Source of the DNA: Burkholderiales bacterium RIFCSPHIGHO2_01_FULL_63_240 | GTDB taxonomy: Bacteria > Pseudomonadota > Gammaproteobacteria > Burkholderiales > Burkholderiaceae_C | Direction of reading: 5' to 3' | Assembly: GCA_001770725.1 (NCBI GenBank) | Contig: MERU01000009.1 | Span: 248,001 to 312,000 of the forward strand | DNA length: 64,000 bases | Shown: positions 16,401 to 23,921 of the stretch, piece by piece | Numbering within the stretch: position 1 is the first letter of the stretch | Layout of the letters: the number at the start of each line of letters is the position of its first letter | Translations under genes and position numbers: made by a program | Notes under the pieces: generated by a model | What the model saw: only the letters and a program-made list of their open reading frames with translations | What the model was told of the DNA's origin: nothing | Databases searched by the model: none

Positions 16401-17342
16401 CGCCATGCGCTGCGACCCATCCTCGTGCGTCCGCTGATGCAGGCCTTCGCGGCCCTGGTGCCGCCCACCGAGGCCGAGCTCAACCGGGTCTGGAACGCGC
16501 AGGTGTTCGAGCCCTACCAGCGCACGCTGGCGAGCAAGTACCCGTTTGACCGGGGCTCGCGCGTGGAGGCCACGCAGGTCGAGCTGGCGGCGATCTTCGG
16601 CACCGAGGGCGCGGTGGCCAAGTACCTGGAGCAGTCGCTGGGCGCCTTGGTGCTGCGCCGCGGCGACCAGCTCACCCCGCGCACCTGGGCCGACATGGGC
16701 GTGCGCCTGAGGCCGGCCTTCTCCGGCGGTCTGGGGGCCTGGGTGGCCCCGCTCGGCGGGCAGGGGGCCGGCGCATCGGCCGCGGGCAACAGCGCCGATG
16801 CCGCGCAGACCACCTTCCAGATCCTGCCGCAGCCCGCGCCCGGGCTCACCGAATACACCGTCGAGATCGACGGGCAGGTGCTGCGCTACCGGCAGGGCGC
16901 GGCCAGCTGGCAGCACTTCGTGTGGCCGGGGCCCGGCGCGCCGGGCGTGCGCATCACCGGCGTGACCTTCGATGGTCGCCAGCTCAACTTCTTCAACGAG
17001 CCAGGCCGCTTCGGGCTGGAGAAGATGATCAACTCGGCGCAGCGCCGTCGCATCGACGGGCAGGTGTTCGAGCTGAAATGGCCGCAATCCGACGTGGCGG
17101 TGGCGGTGCAGTTGCGCATCCTGTCCAACAGCGCGCCCGCGGCGCAGCCGACACCCGCCACAGCTGGTGAGCCGGGTGCGAAGCCCGGGGCCCTGCCCGC
17201 GCTGGTGGCGGGCAGCGACGAAGCCACGCCTTTGGCGCCGGCTGCACCCGCCGCGCCGCCGGAGTCGCCCACGGCGACCCTGCCCGCGGCCCCCGCCCCC
17301 GTTCGGCAGGGCGCGATCGTCGCCGCAGGGGAGGGCGCATGA
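13449..17342 (+). CDS. tssM: Type VI secretion system membrane subunit TssM (IcmF/VasK)
   Basis: A 1297-residue IcmF-family protein, the inner-membrane/periplasmic subunit of the TssJLM complex. Two N-terminal membrane helices (about 11-30 and 36-55) are followed by a cytoplasmic NTPase-like domain with a Walker A motif at 134-141 (Gly-x4-Gly-Lys-Ser). A third helix lies near residue 445, before a long periplasmic region. The C-terminal ~80 residues are an Ala/Pro-rich extension. The ATG at 13449 is preferred over the TTG five codons earlier. The stop overlaps the tagF start (ATGA 17339-17342). TssJ and TssL are not in the window. Confidence 0.95.
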   Translation: MQRIWLFLLDPRVLAVIGLLALAGLLFIGADALRVGALWAAGAVLLLGVLAAAIWWHRRRQASRAGQALEQAISADAEKAVRQARQDRKGAPADEVAALRERMADAVKRIKTSRLGETSGAAALYELPWYAIIGNPAAGKSSAIVKSGLTFPFAENTDAIVQGIGGTRHCDWYFTTEGILLDTAGRYSVQEEDHREWLGFLKLLKTHRPKAPLNGVIIAVSIAELANQKADLTIELARKLRQRVQELTEQLEVFVPVYVVFTKADLIAGFVDFFEDRDRGERDRVWGATLPYETTQQVDAAAQFDQHMDVLYQGLKEASVARMTLHRGEQLPPGVLTFPLEFAALKPSLRTFLHTLFEDNPYQFRPIFRGFYFTSAVQEGQSTSRASQRVAEQFGLQLQSGTAAAVYSQSGFFLKELFSRVIFADRELVRQYTSRTRLRLRQAAFFGGMAVLGALLAAWTWSYSDNRDRVARVEADLLKAVKVQDQKLDLASRMEALEILQDRLEQVQRDRRSAVWSLGLSQDARIENRLLEEYFNGLESVLLKPSAQALSAYLSDANAQSAQWRSVTPAAGVPTATDASVGGASEPSAGAVAAGSSPYQASSSRDVTEAYNALKAYLMLGDRQRLEPGHLGDQLTRYWREWLEANRGALPREQMIRRAERILSFALTQMSHPAFPQMDLDVALLDRTRENLRRVVKGLPARERVYGEIKARAATRFPPVTVARIVGEGDRQVIAGSHVVSGAFTREAWEGYVRDAIKDAAHQSLQSTDWVLKTATSDDLTLEGSPEQIQKSLTQLYKAEYAQQWGKFIQGITVLDFQGFEVAVQRMQRLGDPVHSPIGLLLQTLQDQTAWDNPSMLNDRLAKGQQGLIGWFKNTVLGMNPTPVQVSLSTEQLKAAEVPTGPIGKAFAGVNRLMLPREGGQTLSRVYLDSLSRVRARLNQMKTQGDPGPGARQFMQQTLEGTGELAEALKLVDEQLLSGLDEGARHALRPILVRPLMQAFAALVPPTEAELNRVWNAQVFEPYQRTLASKYPFDRGSRVEATQVELAAIFGTEGAVAKYLEQSLGALVLRRGDQLTPRTWADMGVRLRPAFSGGLGAWVAPLGGQGAGASAAGNSADAAQTTFQILPQPAPGLTEYTVEIDGQVLRYRQGAASWQHFVWPGPGAPGVRITGVTFDGRQLNFFNEPGRFGLEKMINSAQRRRIDGQVFELKWPQSDVAVAVQLRILSNSAPAAQPTPATAGEPGAKPGALPALVAGSDEATPLAPAAPAAPPESPTATLPAAPAPVRQGAIVAAGEGA

Positions 17343-18317
17343 TCACCACCGAATCCAGTGCCGTGGACGTCCTCTATTTCGGCAAGCTGCCATCGCGTGG
17401 CGATTTCGTGCGCAGCAGCCAGCACCCGGCCATGCTCGAGGTGCTGGACCGTTGGCAGGCGCAGACGCTGGAGCGCCTGTCGGCCGACCCTCGCTGGAAG
17501 CTCATCTACGACGAAGCGCCGGCCCTGGCCTTCGCCGTCCTGGGCTCGGGCAGCCACGTGGCTTTGGCGGGCCATTGGCTGGCCAGTCAGGACACCTCCG
17601 GCAGGCGCTTTCCCTTCGTCACGGCGGGTGCGTTCGACCTCAGGCGGCCGCAGCAGTCCGCTGTGCTTGCTCCGATCGCGCTCGATGCCCTGTGGCACCA
17701 GCTGGCCACACGGGGCCAGCTGGCACGTCAGGCCGCTGACCTGTCCGATGTGCAGGCCCGGCTGCAAGCGCCCATCGAACACGCCCCTGACTTCGACGAA
17801 GCCCGTGACCGGCTCGAGACTTTTCTCGATGCGCACAGCCTGGCTTCCCTGGGGCAGATCCTGAGCGCGGGCGGGCTCGGTGCGGCAGGCCGTGCTGGCG
17901 CTGGGGCTGTTGCTGCGGCCGGCCCTGGTGCAGGGCGGTGCGCGCATGAACAAGCTGCTGTGTCTGCCGCTGCCGGTGGAGCCCTCTCTTCGCGCCTGCG
18001 TGGCCTCCTGGTGGCTGATGCTGGTCATGGGGTTTTTCACCCGGCACGTGGTCGAGTTCGCCATCTTCCTGCCGGTGCGCGAGGGCCTGCCGCAGATGCT
18101 GCTGGGCTTTCAGGGGGCTTCGGCCGCCTCGCTGGAGGCGGTGATCGACCCGGCCGTGCTGGCGCGCCATGGCGTGACGCTCAACGAATTGGACTGGGTC
18201 GAGGACGAGGCCCAGGCCGACGTGGGCCTGCGCAAGCTGTCGACCTACCTGCAGGACCCGGCGCTGTCGCTGACGCAGGCTGTCCGCACGTTCCAAGAAG
18301 TCTTCATGGGGGCTTGA
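17339..18317 (+). pseudogene. tagF: TagF, type VI-associated protein, split by a frameshift
   Basis: The N-terminal part (frame starting at 17339) has the TagF signature Phe-Gly-Lys-Leu-Pro-Ser-Arg-Gly-Asp-Phe. It stays in frame to about 17875, after which the reading becomes low-complexity and unrelated. The continuing TagF-like C-terminus reads in another frame from about 17874 to the stop at 18317. Removing one G from the GGG at 17873-17875 joins the two as Ala-Gly-Gly-Ser-Val-Arg-Gln. The full product would be about 325 residues. TagF represses type VI secretion post-translationally in Pseudomonas. Either this is a true single-base insertion or a sequencing error. Confidence 0.8.
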
Positions 18318-18321
18318 GGCC

Positions 18322-19143
18322 ATGGCATCGCATCCGAACCGTTTCATGACATCCACCGCCCGCGCGCTGGCTGGCGCCTGCCTGGCGCTGCTGCTTTCGC
18401 CCCGGGTTGTCCAGGCGCAGGCGACCCCCACGCCCGTGTCGGCCACTTCCAGCGGGAAGGTCGTGGTGGCCGGCACCGTGCCGGACGAAGCCACCCGAGC
18501 GGCCGTGCTCACCCGCTTGCGCGAGGTCTATGGTGCCGAGCGCGTGGTCGATCAGCTCAGCCTGGGCTCGGTGGTGGCGCCGCCCAACTGGGGACAGCAT
18601 GTCCAGCGCCTGATCTCGCCCTCGCTCAAGCAGGTCAGCCATGGCCAGCTCAGCGTGCAGGGCCAGACGGTGGACCTGCGCGGCGAAGTCGGCAACGAGG
18701 CCCAGCGCCAGCAGGTGGTCAGCGAGGTGGCTCAAGCGCTCAACCCCACCTACAGCGTGCGCAACAGCTTGCGCGTGGCGGTGCGCGAGCAGGCGCTGGT
18801 CGACCAGGCGCTGGCGCAGCGCATCGTCGAGTTCGAGGCAGGCAGCGCGGTGTTGCGGCCCGAGGGCCTGCGGATCCTGGATGAGATGGCGGTGGCCTTG
18901 AGTCAGCTCCAGGGCAAACGGATCGAGGTCATCGGCCACACCGATGCGCTGGGACATCGCCCGGGCAACATCAGCCTGTCGTTGGCGCGTGCCCAGGCGG
19001 TCAAGACCTACCTGGTTGGCAAGGGCCTGGCCCCCGATCGCCTGCAGACCTCAGGCATGGGGCCCGATCAGCCGGTGGCCAGCAACGACACCGAAGACGG
19101 GCGTGCGCGCAACCGGCGCATCGAGTTCCGGGTTGGTTCCTGA
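18322..19143 (+). CDS. OmpA-domain protein of the type VI cluster
   Basis: A 273-residue exported protein. A signal peptide ends near residue 33 (Val-Gln-Ala-Gln-Ala), a BON-like middle part spans about 45-150, and an OmpA C-terminal peptidoglycan-binding domain covers about 160-273. That domain shows Ile-Gly-His-Thr-Asp and Leu-Ala-Arg-Ala-Gln, and ends in Asn-Arg-Arg-Ile-Glu-Phe. It probably anchors the type VI apparatus to the cell wall, as TagL-type domains do, though it lacks TagL's membrane arrangement. It starts 4 bases after the tagF stop. A start at 18346 would give a cleaner signal peptide. Confidence 0.85.
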   Translation: MASHPNRFMTSTARALAGACLALLLSPRVVQAQATPTPVSATSSGKVVVAGTVPDEATRAAVLTRLREVYGAERVVDQLSLGSVVAPPNWGQHVQRLISPSLKQVSHGQLSVQGQTVDLRGEVGNEAQRQQVVSEVAQALNPTYSVRNSLRVAVREQALVDQALAQRIVEFEAGSAVLRPEGLRILDEMAVALSQLQGKRIEVIGHTDALGHRPGNISLSLARAQAVKTYLVGKGLAPDRLQTSGMGPDQPVASNDTEDGRARNRRIEFRVGS

Positions 19144-19186
19144 AGCCTGAGGCGGAGCGGCGCGGCCACCTCTGCTGAGGCGCGGG

Positions 19187-19208
19187 TGAGCGCCAGCGCA
19201 GGCGCTCA
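19187..19208. terminator. Hairpin between convergent OmpA-domain gene and tssA
   Basis: TGAGCGCC (19187-19194) pairs with GGCGCTCA (19201-19208) across a 6-base loop. The second arm covers the tssA stop codon. No T-run follows on the plus strand, so it is a plausible but unproven bidirectional terminator. Confidence 0.45.
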
Positions 19209-20327
19209 GGCGCCTTGGTTGTCCGCCGGTGGCGCCAGGCCTAGCAGCTCCTGCAGGTGGGCCATCGACGCCGGGTCCTTGACGACTTCGCCGAGCCAGC
19301 GGTGCAGGGGCATCTCCCCCCACTTGATGGCCTTGTCGGCCAGGTAGGCGACGGGGCTGTGGGGTTCGGTGCGTCGGAAGAAATCCGCCACCATCCGCAA
19401 CTGCCGCAGGGCCTCGGCCCGCGTGCGGGGCTCGGCCACGCCATGGGCGCCAACTCGCTCCGAAGAGGGTGTTGCGTCGCCTGTGGCTGCTTCGTGAGGG
19501 TTGGCCGCAACCGATGTGGTGCCGGGGCCCGCTGGTTCGCCAGCCAGGGGAGAACTGCTCAGGGCACCAGCCTCTCTGGCCAGCCGTTCGAGTTCGTGGC
19601 CTGCCTGCTCCAGTGCTTCGCGCGCCGAGACGAAGCTGGGGCCGTCGTGACCCAGGCGGGCGTCGACCACGCCTTGCCAGGCTTGCAATTGGGCTCGCGT
19701 GCTGCGCAAGGCGTCCACGGCCTCGCGCAGTCGCTCGGCAGGTGTGTCCTGGATGGCCTGACGGAACTGGGCGACGGTGATGGCGTTGGGCTGCTCGGGC
19801 GGCAGCGTGTCGGCCGGCTGGCCTCCCCGTTCGGCCTGGGCGAGCCACTGGCGGGCGTGTTTCAGGTCCTGCAGGGTGAAGCGTTCGCCCTTGCGCCCGG
19901 TCGTCACGGGCAGGGCCGTGGCGAGTTCGCCCAGGCGTTGCAGCATCCAGGCGATGTTGCCGATGCGTTCTTCGGCGTCGCCGCCATCGGGCAGGGGGTG
20001 CAGGTGTTCCCAGTGTTGTTCGCACAGGGCGGTGCACAGGCCCAACCCGCTGGCCAGCCCGGCGTAGCCTTGCGTCATGGCACGGGCCTCGGTGAGCCAC
20101 AGGGCCAGGCGCAGGTCTTTGGAGCGGGTGGCGAGCAACTGCTCGCACAGCCTGGCAGCGCCTGTCCAGTCGGCCTGCTTGATGGGGGTCACCCACTCGC
20201 CTTGTTTCAGCGTGGGGTCATCCGCGCGCCGCATCTCGGCGATCTCGTCGAAGGCGGCGGAAAAGGAAAGGTCTTCCCCGCCAGGCTGTGCGCCCGGCAA
20301 GGGTGCCAGCAGGAGGTCGGTGTCCAT
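19206..20327 (-). CDS. tssA: Type VI secretion system protein TssA (ImpA N-terminal family)
   Basis: A 373-residue TssA-type protein. The N-terminal ImpA domain (about 1-130) has the usual Pro-Leu-Pro-Gly start, a Trp-x2-Ala-x2-Leu helix, and Leu-His-Pro-Leu-Pro-Asp. The C-terminus contains Arg-Ala-Glu-Ala-Leu-Arg-Gln-Leu and a Glu-Pro-His-Ser-Pro-Val-Ala-Tyr motif typical of TssA proteins of the dodecameric or short class. TssA guides tube and sheath polymerisation. It is convergent with the OmpA-domain gene and divergent from tonB, and it is the only non-membrane T6SS core gene in the window. Confidence 0.9.
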   Translation of the reverse strand: MDTDLLLAPLPGAQPGGEDLSFSAAFDEIAEMRRADDPTLKQGEWVTPIKQADWTGAARLCEQLLATRSKDLRLALWLTEARAMTQGYAGLASGLGLCTALCEQHWEHLHPLPDGGDAEERIGNIAWMLQRLGELATALPVTTGRKGERFTLQDLKHARQWLAQAERGGQPADTLPPEQPNAITVAQFRQAIQDTPAERLREAVDALRSTRAQLQAWQGVVDARLGHDGPSFVSAREALEQAGHELERLAREAGALSSSPLAGEPAGPGTTSVAANPHEAATGDATPSSERVGAHGVAEPRTRAEALRQLRMVADFFRRTEPHSPVAYLADKAIKWGEMPLHRWLGEVVKDPASMAHLQELLGLAPPADNQGA

Positions 20328-20497
20328 GGCGTCCCTGATCGTGTTTTGGTGTGACTTGCTCGCCTTCTCGCGCTGACGCGAGTCGGGGCGCGGCATCATC
20401 CCATGTGCGCCACAGGGCCCCGGGCCCTCGTTCGGGTGAGGTCGTGATCCTTTGTAACCTGGCGAGGATTTGACCCACCTCAATCGACATTCATGAA

Positions 20498-20512
20498 TGA
20501 GAATGAGTATCA
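20498..20512. promoter_or_regulatory. Fur box upstream of tonB
   Basis: TGAGAATGAGTATCA matches the 7-1-7 Fur consensus TGATAATGATTATCA at 13 of 15 positions. It lies 20-34 bases before the tonB start at 20532, where Fur bound with iron would block transcription. A TAAAAT sequence just before the start could be a -10 element. The tonB-exbB-exbD genes that follow power TonB-dependent uptake, so iron control is expected. Confidence 0.85.
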
Positions 20513-20531
20513 ATATCCGATTGGTGCTAAA

Positions 20532-21296
20532 ATGCGCGACATGAGTTCCGCCGCGTCTTCTCTCACGTTCTCCACGCTGCCCAGTGACCTGTCCGGCGGG
20601 CAGCGTCGCGGCCTGGCCGTGATGGTCGTGGCGGTGCACCTGGCGTTGGGGTGGGCCTGGTGGCATTCGAAAACCGACACCGTGAACGTCGGTTCCAGCG
20701 AAATCATCGAGGTCTCGCTCGTGACCGATGCCCAGTCGCAGACCCGGGATGTCACCGAAAAACCCGAGCCCGAGCCGGTGCGCCAACCGGTTCAACCGCA
20801 GCCTGTCGAACGGGTGCAGCCCCGGGTGACGCCGACCCAGACCCCGACGCAGCCCACGCCCGCGCCTGCCGTGCTGAGCAGCCAGTCCGGCGCCGAGTCG
20901 GTGGCCGTGACCGCACCTGTGGCCGCCCCCGCGGCCACGCCCGTTGCAACGCAGGCGGCACCTGCACCTGTGGCCGCTCCTGCGCCGCCACCTCCGCCTC
21001 CCGCGCCCCGCGAGTTCCAGGCTTCTGCCGTGTCTTACCTGGTGCCCCCTGTGCTGACCTACCCGCGCATCTCCCGAGACCTGAATGAGCAGGGCACCGC
21101 GATGCTGCGCGTGCTGGTGGACGAGCAAGGGCGCCCCATCGAGATCCAGGTGGCCAAGTCCTCCGGTTACCCCCGGCTTGACCAGCAGGCCGTGCAGGCC
21201 ATGCGCGTTGCACGCTTCAAACCCCATGTCGAAGATGGCGTTGCCCGTCGCATGTGGGTGCGGACCCCCCAGACATTCATCCTCGAAGACAACTGA
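20532..21296 (+). CDS. tonB: TonB energy-transducing protein
   Basis: A 254-residue TonB protein. An N-terminal membrane anchor (about residues 32-50) is followed by a periplasmic Pro-rich spacer with Glu-Pro and Pro-Thr repeats. The C-terminal TonB domain carries Tyr-Pro-x-Ile-Ser-Arg, Gly-Thr-Ala-x-Leu-Arg-Val and a closing Phe-Lys-Pro motif. It couples the proton-driven ExbB-ExbD motor to outer-membrane receptors. The start is 20532 or 20541; an in-frame ATG at 20493 was rejected because it would place the Fur box inside the gene. exbB starts 2 bases after the stop. Confidence 0.92.
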   Translation: MRDMSSAASSLTFSTLPSDLSGGQRRGLAVMVVAVHLALGWAWWHSKTDTVNVGSSEIIEVSLVTDAQSQTRDVTEKPEPEPVRQPVQPQPVERVQPRVTPTQTPTQPTPAPAVLSSQSGAESVAVTAPVAAPAATPVATQAAPAPVAAPAPPPPPPAPREFQASAVSYLVPPVLTYPRISRDLNEQGTAMLRVLVDEQGRPIEIQVAKSSGYPRLDQQAVQAMRVARFKPHVEDGVARRMWVRTPQTFILEDN

Positions 21297-21298
21297 TC

Positions 21299-22138
21299 AT
21301 GAGCAACTCCATCGACCCCGTTGCCCTGGCCGCTTCGGCCTCTCCTGCGGCTTCGGCCACCAACGCATCGCTGGCGGTGGTGCCTGAGGCAGCCGCTTCC
21401 GCCGCCCCGGGTTTTGGTCACTTCATCGCTCAGTCCGATGCCATCGGCCAGGGCCTGTTCGTGATCCTGGTGCTGATGTCGGTGCTGTCGTGGGCGCTGA
21501 TCGTGATCAAGGGCTTTGCCCTGGCCCTGCGCCAGCGTCGCAGCCAGTCCTTCCTGAGCTTTTTCTGGAACGCGACCTCGCTCGAGGCCGTGCAGCACGA
21601 GATCGCCACGCACGGTGTCAAGGAGCCCTTTGCGCACCTGACGGCGCATGCGATGCACGCCCAGGCTCACCACGCGCGCTATGGCGCGGCCAAGCTGGAA
21701 GAAGCCGGTTCGGCCAAGGACTTCCTCACGCGCACCATCAAGAAGGTGCTCGATGAAGAAACCATGCGCATGGAAAGTGGCCTGACCGCGCTGGCCACCA
21801 TCGGCTCCACCGCGCCATTCGTTGGCCTGTTCGGCACGGTCTGGGGCGTGTACCACGCGCTGCTGGCCATCGGGGCTTCGGGCTCCGGCTCGCTCGACAA
21901 GGTGGCCGGCCCGGTGGGCGAGGCCCTGATCATGACGGGCGTGGGTCTGGCCGTGGCCATCCCGGCTGTGGTCGCCTACAACTGGCTGACCCGCAGCAAC
22001 CGCGTCTGGGGCGCACGCCTCGACGCCTTTGCCTTCGAGCTGTTCACCTTCCTGTCGACCGGCCAGACGCTCAAGACCAGCGACGTCGATCCTCCGGCAC
22101 CGAGCGCCACGGTGCGCCCGCTGCAAGCCCATCGTTGA
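21299..22138 (+). CDS. exbB: ExbB proton channel protein
   Basis: A 279-residue MotA/TolQ/ExbB family protein with three membrane helices. The first is preceded by an Ala/Ser-rich N-terminal extension of about 40 residues. The paired C-terminal helices include Thr-Ala-Pro-Phe-Val-Gly-Leu-Phe-Gly-Thr-Val-Trp-Gly, the family's signature. It forms the pentameric channel that drives TonB. It lies 2 bases after tonB and 15 bases before exbD. Confidence 0.93.
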   Translation: MSNSIDPVALAASASPAASATNASLAVVPEAAASAAPGFGHFIAQSDAIGQGLFVILVLMSVLSWALIVIKGFALALRQRRSQSFLSFFWNATSLEAVQHEIATHGVKEPFAHLTAHAMHAQAHHARYGAAKLEEAGSAKDFLTRTIKKVLDEETMRMESGLTALATIGSTAPFVGLFGTVWGVYHALLAIGASGSGSLDKVAGPVGEALIMTGVGLAVAIPAVVAYNWLTRSNRVWGARLDAFAFELFTFLSTGQTLKTSDVDPPAPSATVRPLQAHR

Positions 22139-22153
22139 GCAAGGGGCGAGAAC

Positions 22154-22579
22154 ATGGCTTTCGCGAGTTTCGACGACAAGCGCGGCGGCGCCCCGGTGGC
22201 GGAGATCAACATGGTCCCGCTGATCGACGTGATGCTGGTGCTGCTGGTGATCTTCATCGTGGCCGCGCCCCTGCTGACCCAGTCGGTCAAGCTGGACCTG
22301 CCCAAGGCCAGCGCGCAGCCCACGCCACAGCAACCCGATGCCATCCAGCTCAGCTTGGATGCCGAGGGCGTCCTGTACTGGAATGGGCAAGCCCTCAGCC
22401 GGGAAGACGCCGCTGCGCGCTTCGCGGTGGAAGGCGCCAAGCCGAACCCGCCCACGGTGCGCTTGAGCGTCGATCAGACCATCCCGTATGGTCGCGTGGC
22501 CGAGATCCTGGCCGATGCGTCGCGCCTGGGGGTGAGCAAGATCGGGCTGGTGACACAGCCCGACACATCTGCTCGCTGA
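22154..22579 (+). CDS. exbD: ExbD motor protein
   Basis: A 141-residue ExbD/TolR protein with one membrane helix containing the proton-carrying Asp25 (Met-Val-Pro-Leu-Ile-Asp-Val-Met-Leu), the same position as Asp25 in E. coli ExbD. A periplasmic domain follows with Asp-Gln-Thr-Ile-Pro-Tyr-Gly. It completes the Fur-box-preceded tonB-exbB-exbD unit. A second pair of this family (tolQ-tolR) is at 52717-53914. Confidence 0.93.
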   Translation: MAFASFDDKRGGAPVAEINMVPLIDVMLVLLVIFIVAAPLLTQSVKLDLPKASAQPTPQQPDAIQLSLDAEGVLYWNGQALSREDAAARFAVEGAKPNPPTVRLSVDQTIPYGRVAEILADASRLGVSKIGLVTQPDTSAR

Positions 22580-22706
22580 CAGGTTTTGTCCGTCGTGGGC
22601 GCGGTGGGCGATGCCGGGCCGGCGTCGCTGGGCCGATGCCACGGCCTGATCGGCACTTGAGCGGTTCTCGCGCAGAATGCGGCCATCTCCGGATGACCGC
22701 ATCGAC

Positions 22707-23921
22707 ATGAACGCAGCCTTTACCGCACCGCCCACGCCTCAGGCCCTCGCCGGCCTGAAGGTGATCGAGTTGGGTCAGCTCATTGCCGGCCCTTTTGCCG
22801 GCAAGACCCTGGCCGATTTTGGTGCCGAGGTCATCAAGGTCGAGCCACCACCATCCGATGGCAGCCCGGGCGGCGACCCGCTGCGGCAGTGGCGAATGCT
22901 CCACAACGGCACCAGCGTGTGGTGGCAGGTGCAAAGCCGCAACAAGAAGAGCGTGGTGCTCGATCTGCGCACCGACGAAGGCCGCGAGACCGTGGCCCGG
23001 CTCATCGACGAGGCCGACGTCCTCATCGAGAACTTCAAGCCAGGGACCATGGAGAAATGGGGCCTGGGCTACGAACAGCTCAGCGCACGCAACCCCGGAC
23101 TCGTCATGCTGCGCATCAGCGGCTATGGCCAGAGCGGGCCGTACCGCGAGCGACCCGGTTTTGCCGTGGTGGCCGAAGCCATGGGCGGCATGCGCTACCT
23201 CAACGCCGAGCCAGGCCGCATCCCGGTGCGCGCGGGTGTGAGCCTGGGCGACACGCTCGCCGGTCTGCATGGCGTGATCGGTGTGCTGCTGGCCTTGCAG
23301 GCCCGCCAAGCCTCCATCGGCCCCGACGCGCCCAAGGGCCGGGGCCAGGTGGTGGACGTGGCCCTGTACGAAGCCGTCTTCAACTGCATGGAAAGCCTGC
23401 TGCCGGAGTTCAGCGCCTTCGGTGCCGTGCGCCAGCCTGCGGGTTCGGCCTTGCCTGGCATCGCGCCCAGCAATGCCTACCCGTGTGCCGACGGCATGGT
23501 GGTGATCGGCGGCAACGGCGACTCCATCTTCAAGCGCCTGATGATCGCCATCGGGCGCGATGACCTGGCCACCGATGCCGAGCTGGCCACCAACCCGGGC
23601 CGGGTCAAACGCGTGCAGGACATCGACGTGGCGATCGGTGCCTGGACGGGGGCACGGCCGGTGCAGCAGGTGCTGGACGTGCTCAACGCCGCCAGCGTGC
23701 CCGTGAGCCGCATCTACGACGCCCAGGACATCGCCGAAGACCCGCACTACCGCGCCAGGGGGATGGTGCTGCCCGTGACCACGCACGATGGCCTCACCGT
23801 CGAGGTGCCGGGCATCGTGCCCAAGCTCTCGCGCACGCCGGGGGCCATCCAGCGGCGCGGGCCCGTGCTGGGCGAGGACACCGATGAAGTGCTGTCTGCT
23901 TTGAAGCGAGGTCAAGCATGA
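22707..23921 (+). CDS. CaiB/BaiF family CoA-transferase (family III)
   Basis: A 404-residue family III CoA-transferase. It begins with Gly-Leu-Lys-Val-Ile-Glu-Leu and Ala-Gly-Pro-Phe-Ala-Gly, then Leu-Ala-Asp-Phe-Gly-Ala-Glu-Val-Ile-Lys-Val-Glu, all standard for the fold. The catalytic aspartate is Asp182 in Ser-Leu-Gly-Asp-Thr-Leu-Ala-Gly. The family moves CoA between carboxylic acids; I cannot name the substrates. The start at 22707 skips ten unlikely upstream codons. The end overlaps the next gene by 4 bases (ATGA), linking it to the acyltransferase fusion. Confidence 0.88.
   Translation: MNAAFTAPPTPQALAGLKVIELGQLIAGPFAGKTLADFGAEVIKVEPPPSDGSPGGDPLRQWRMLHNGTSVWWQVQSRNKKSVVLDLRTDEGRETVARLIDEADVLIENFKPGTMEKWGLGYEQLSARNPGLVMLRISGYGQSGPYRERPGFAVVAEAMGGMRYLNAEPGRIPVRAGVSLGDTLAGLHGVIGVLLALQARQASIGPDAPKGRGQVVDVALYEAVFNCMESLLPEFSAFGAVRQPAGSALPGIAPSNAYPCADGMVVIGGNGDSIFKRLMIAIGRDDLATDAELATNPGRVKRVQDIDVAIGAWTGARPVQQVLDVLNAASVPVSRIYDAQDIAEDPHYRARGMVLPVTTHDGLTVEVPGIVPKLSRTPGAIQRRGPVLGEDTDEVLSALKRGQA

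Noticed and set aside
20493-20531. Earlier ATG for tonB
   Set aside because: It would translate through the Fur box, has no ribosome site, and adds residues unlike TonB.
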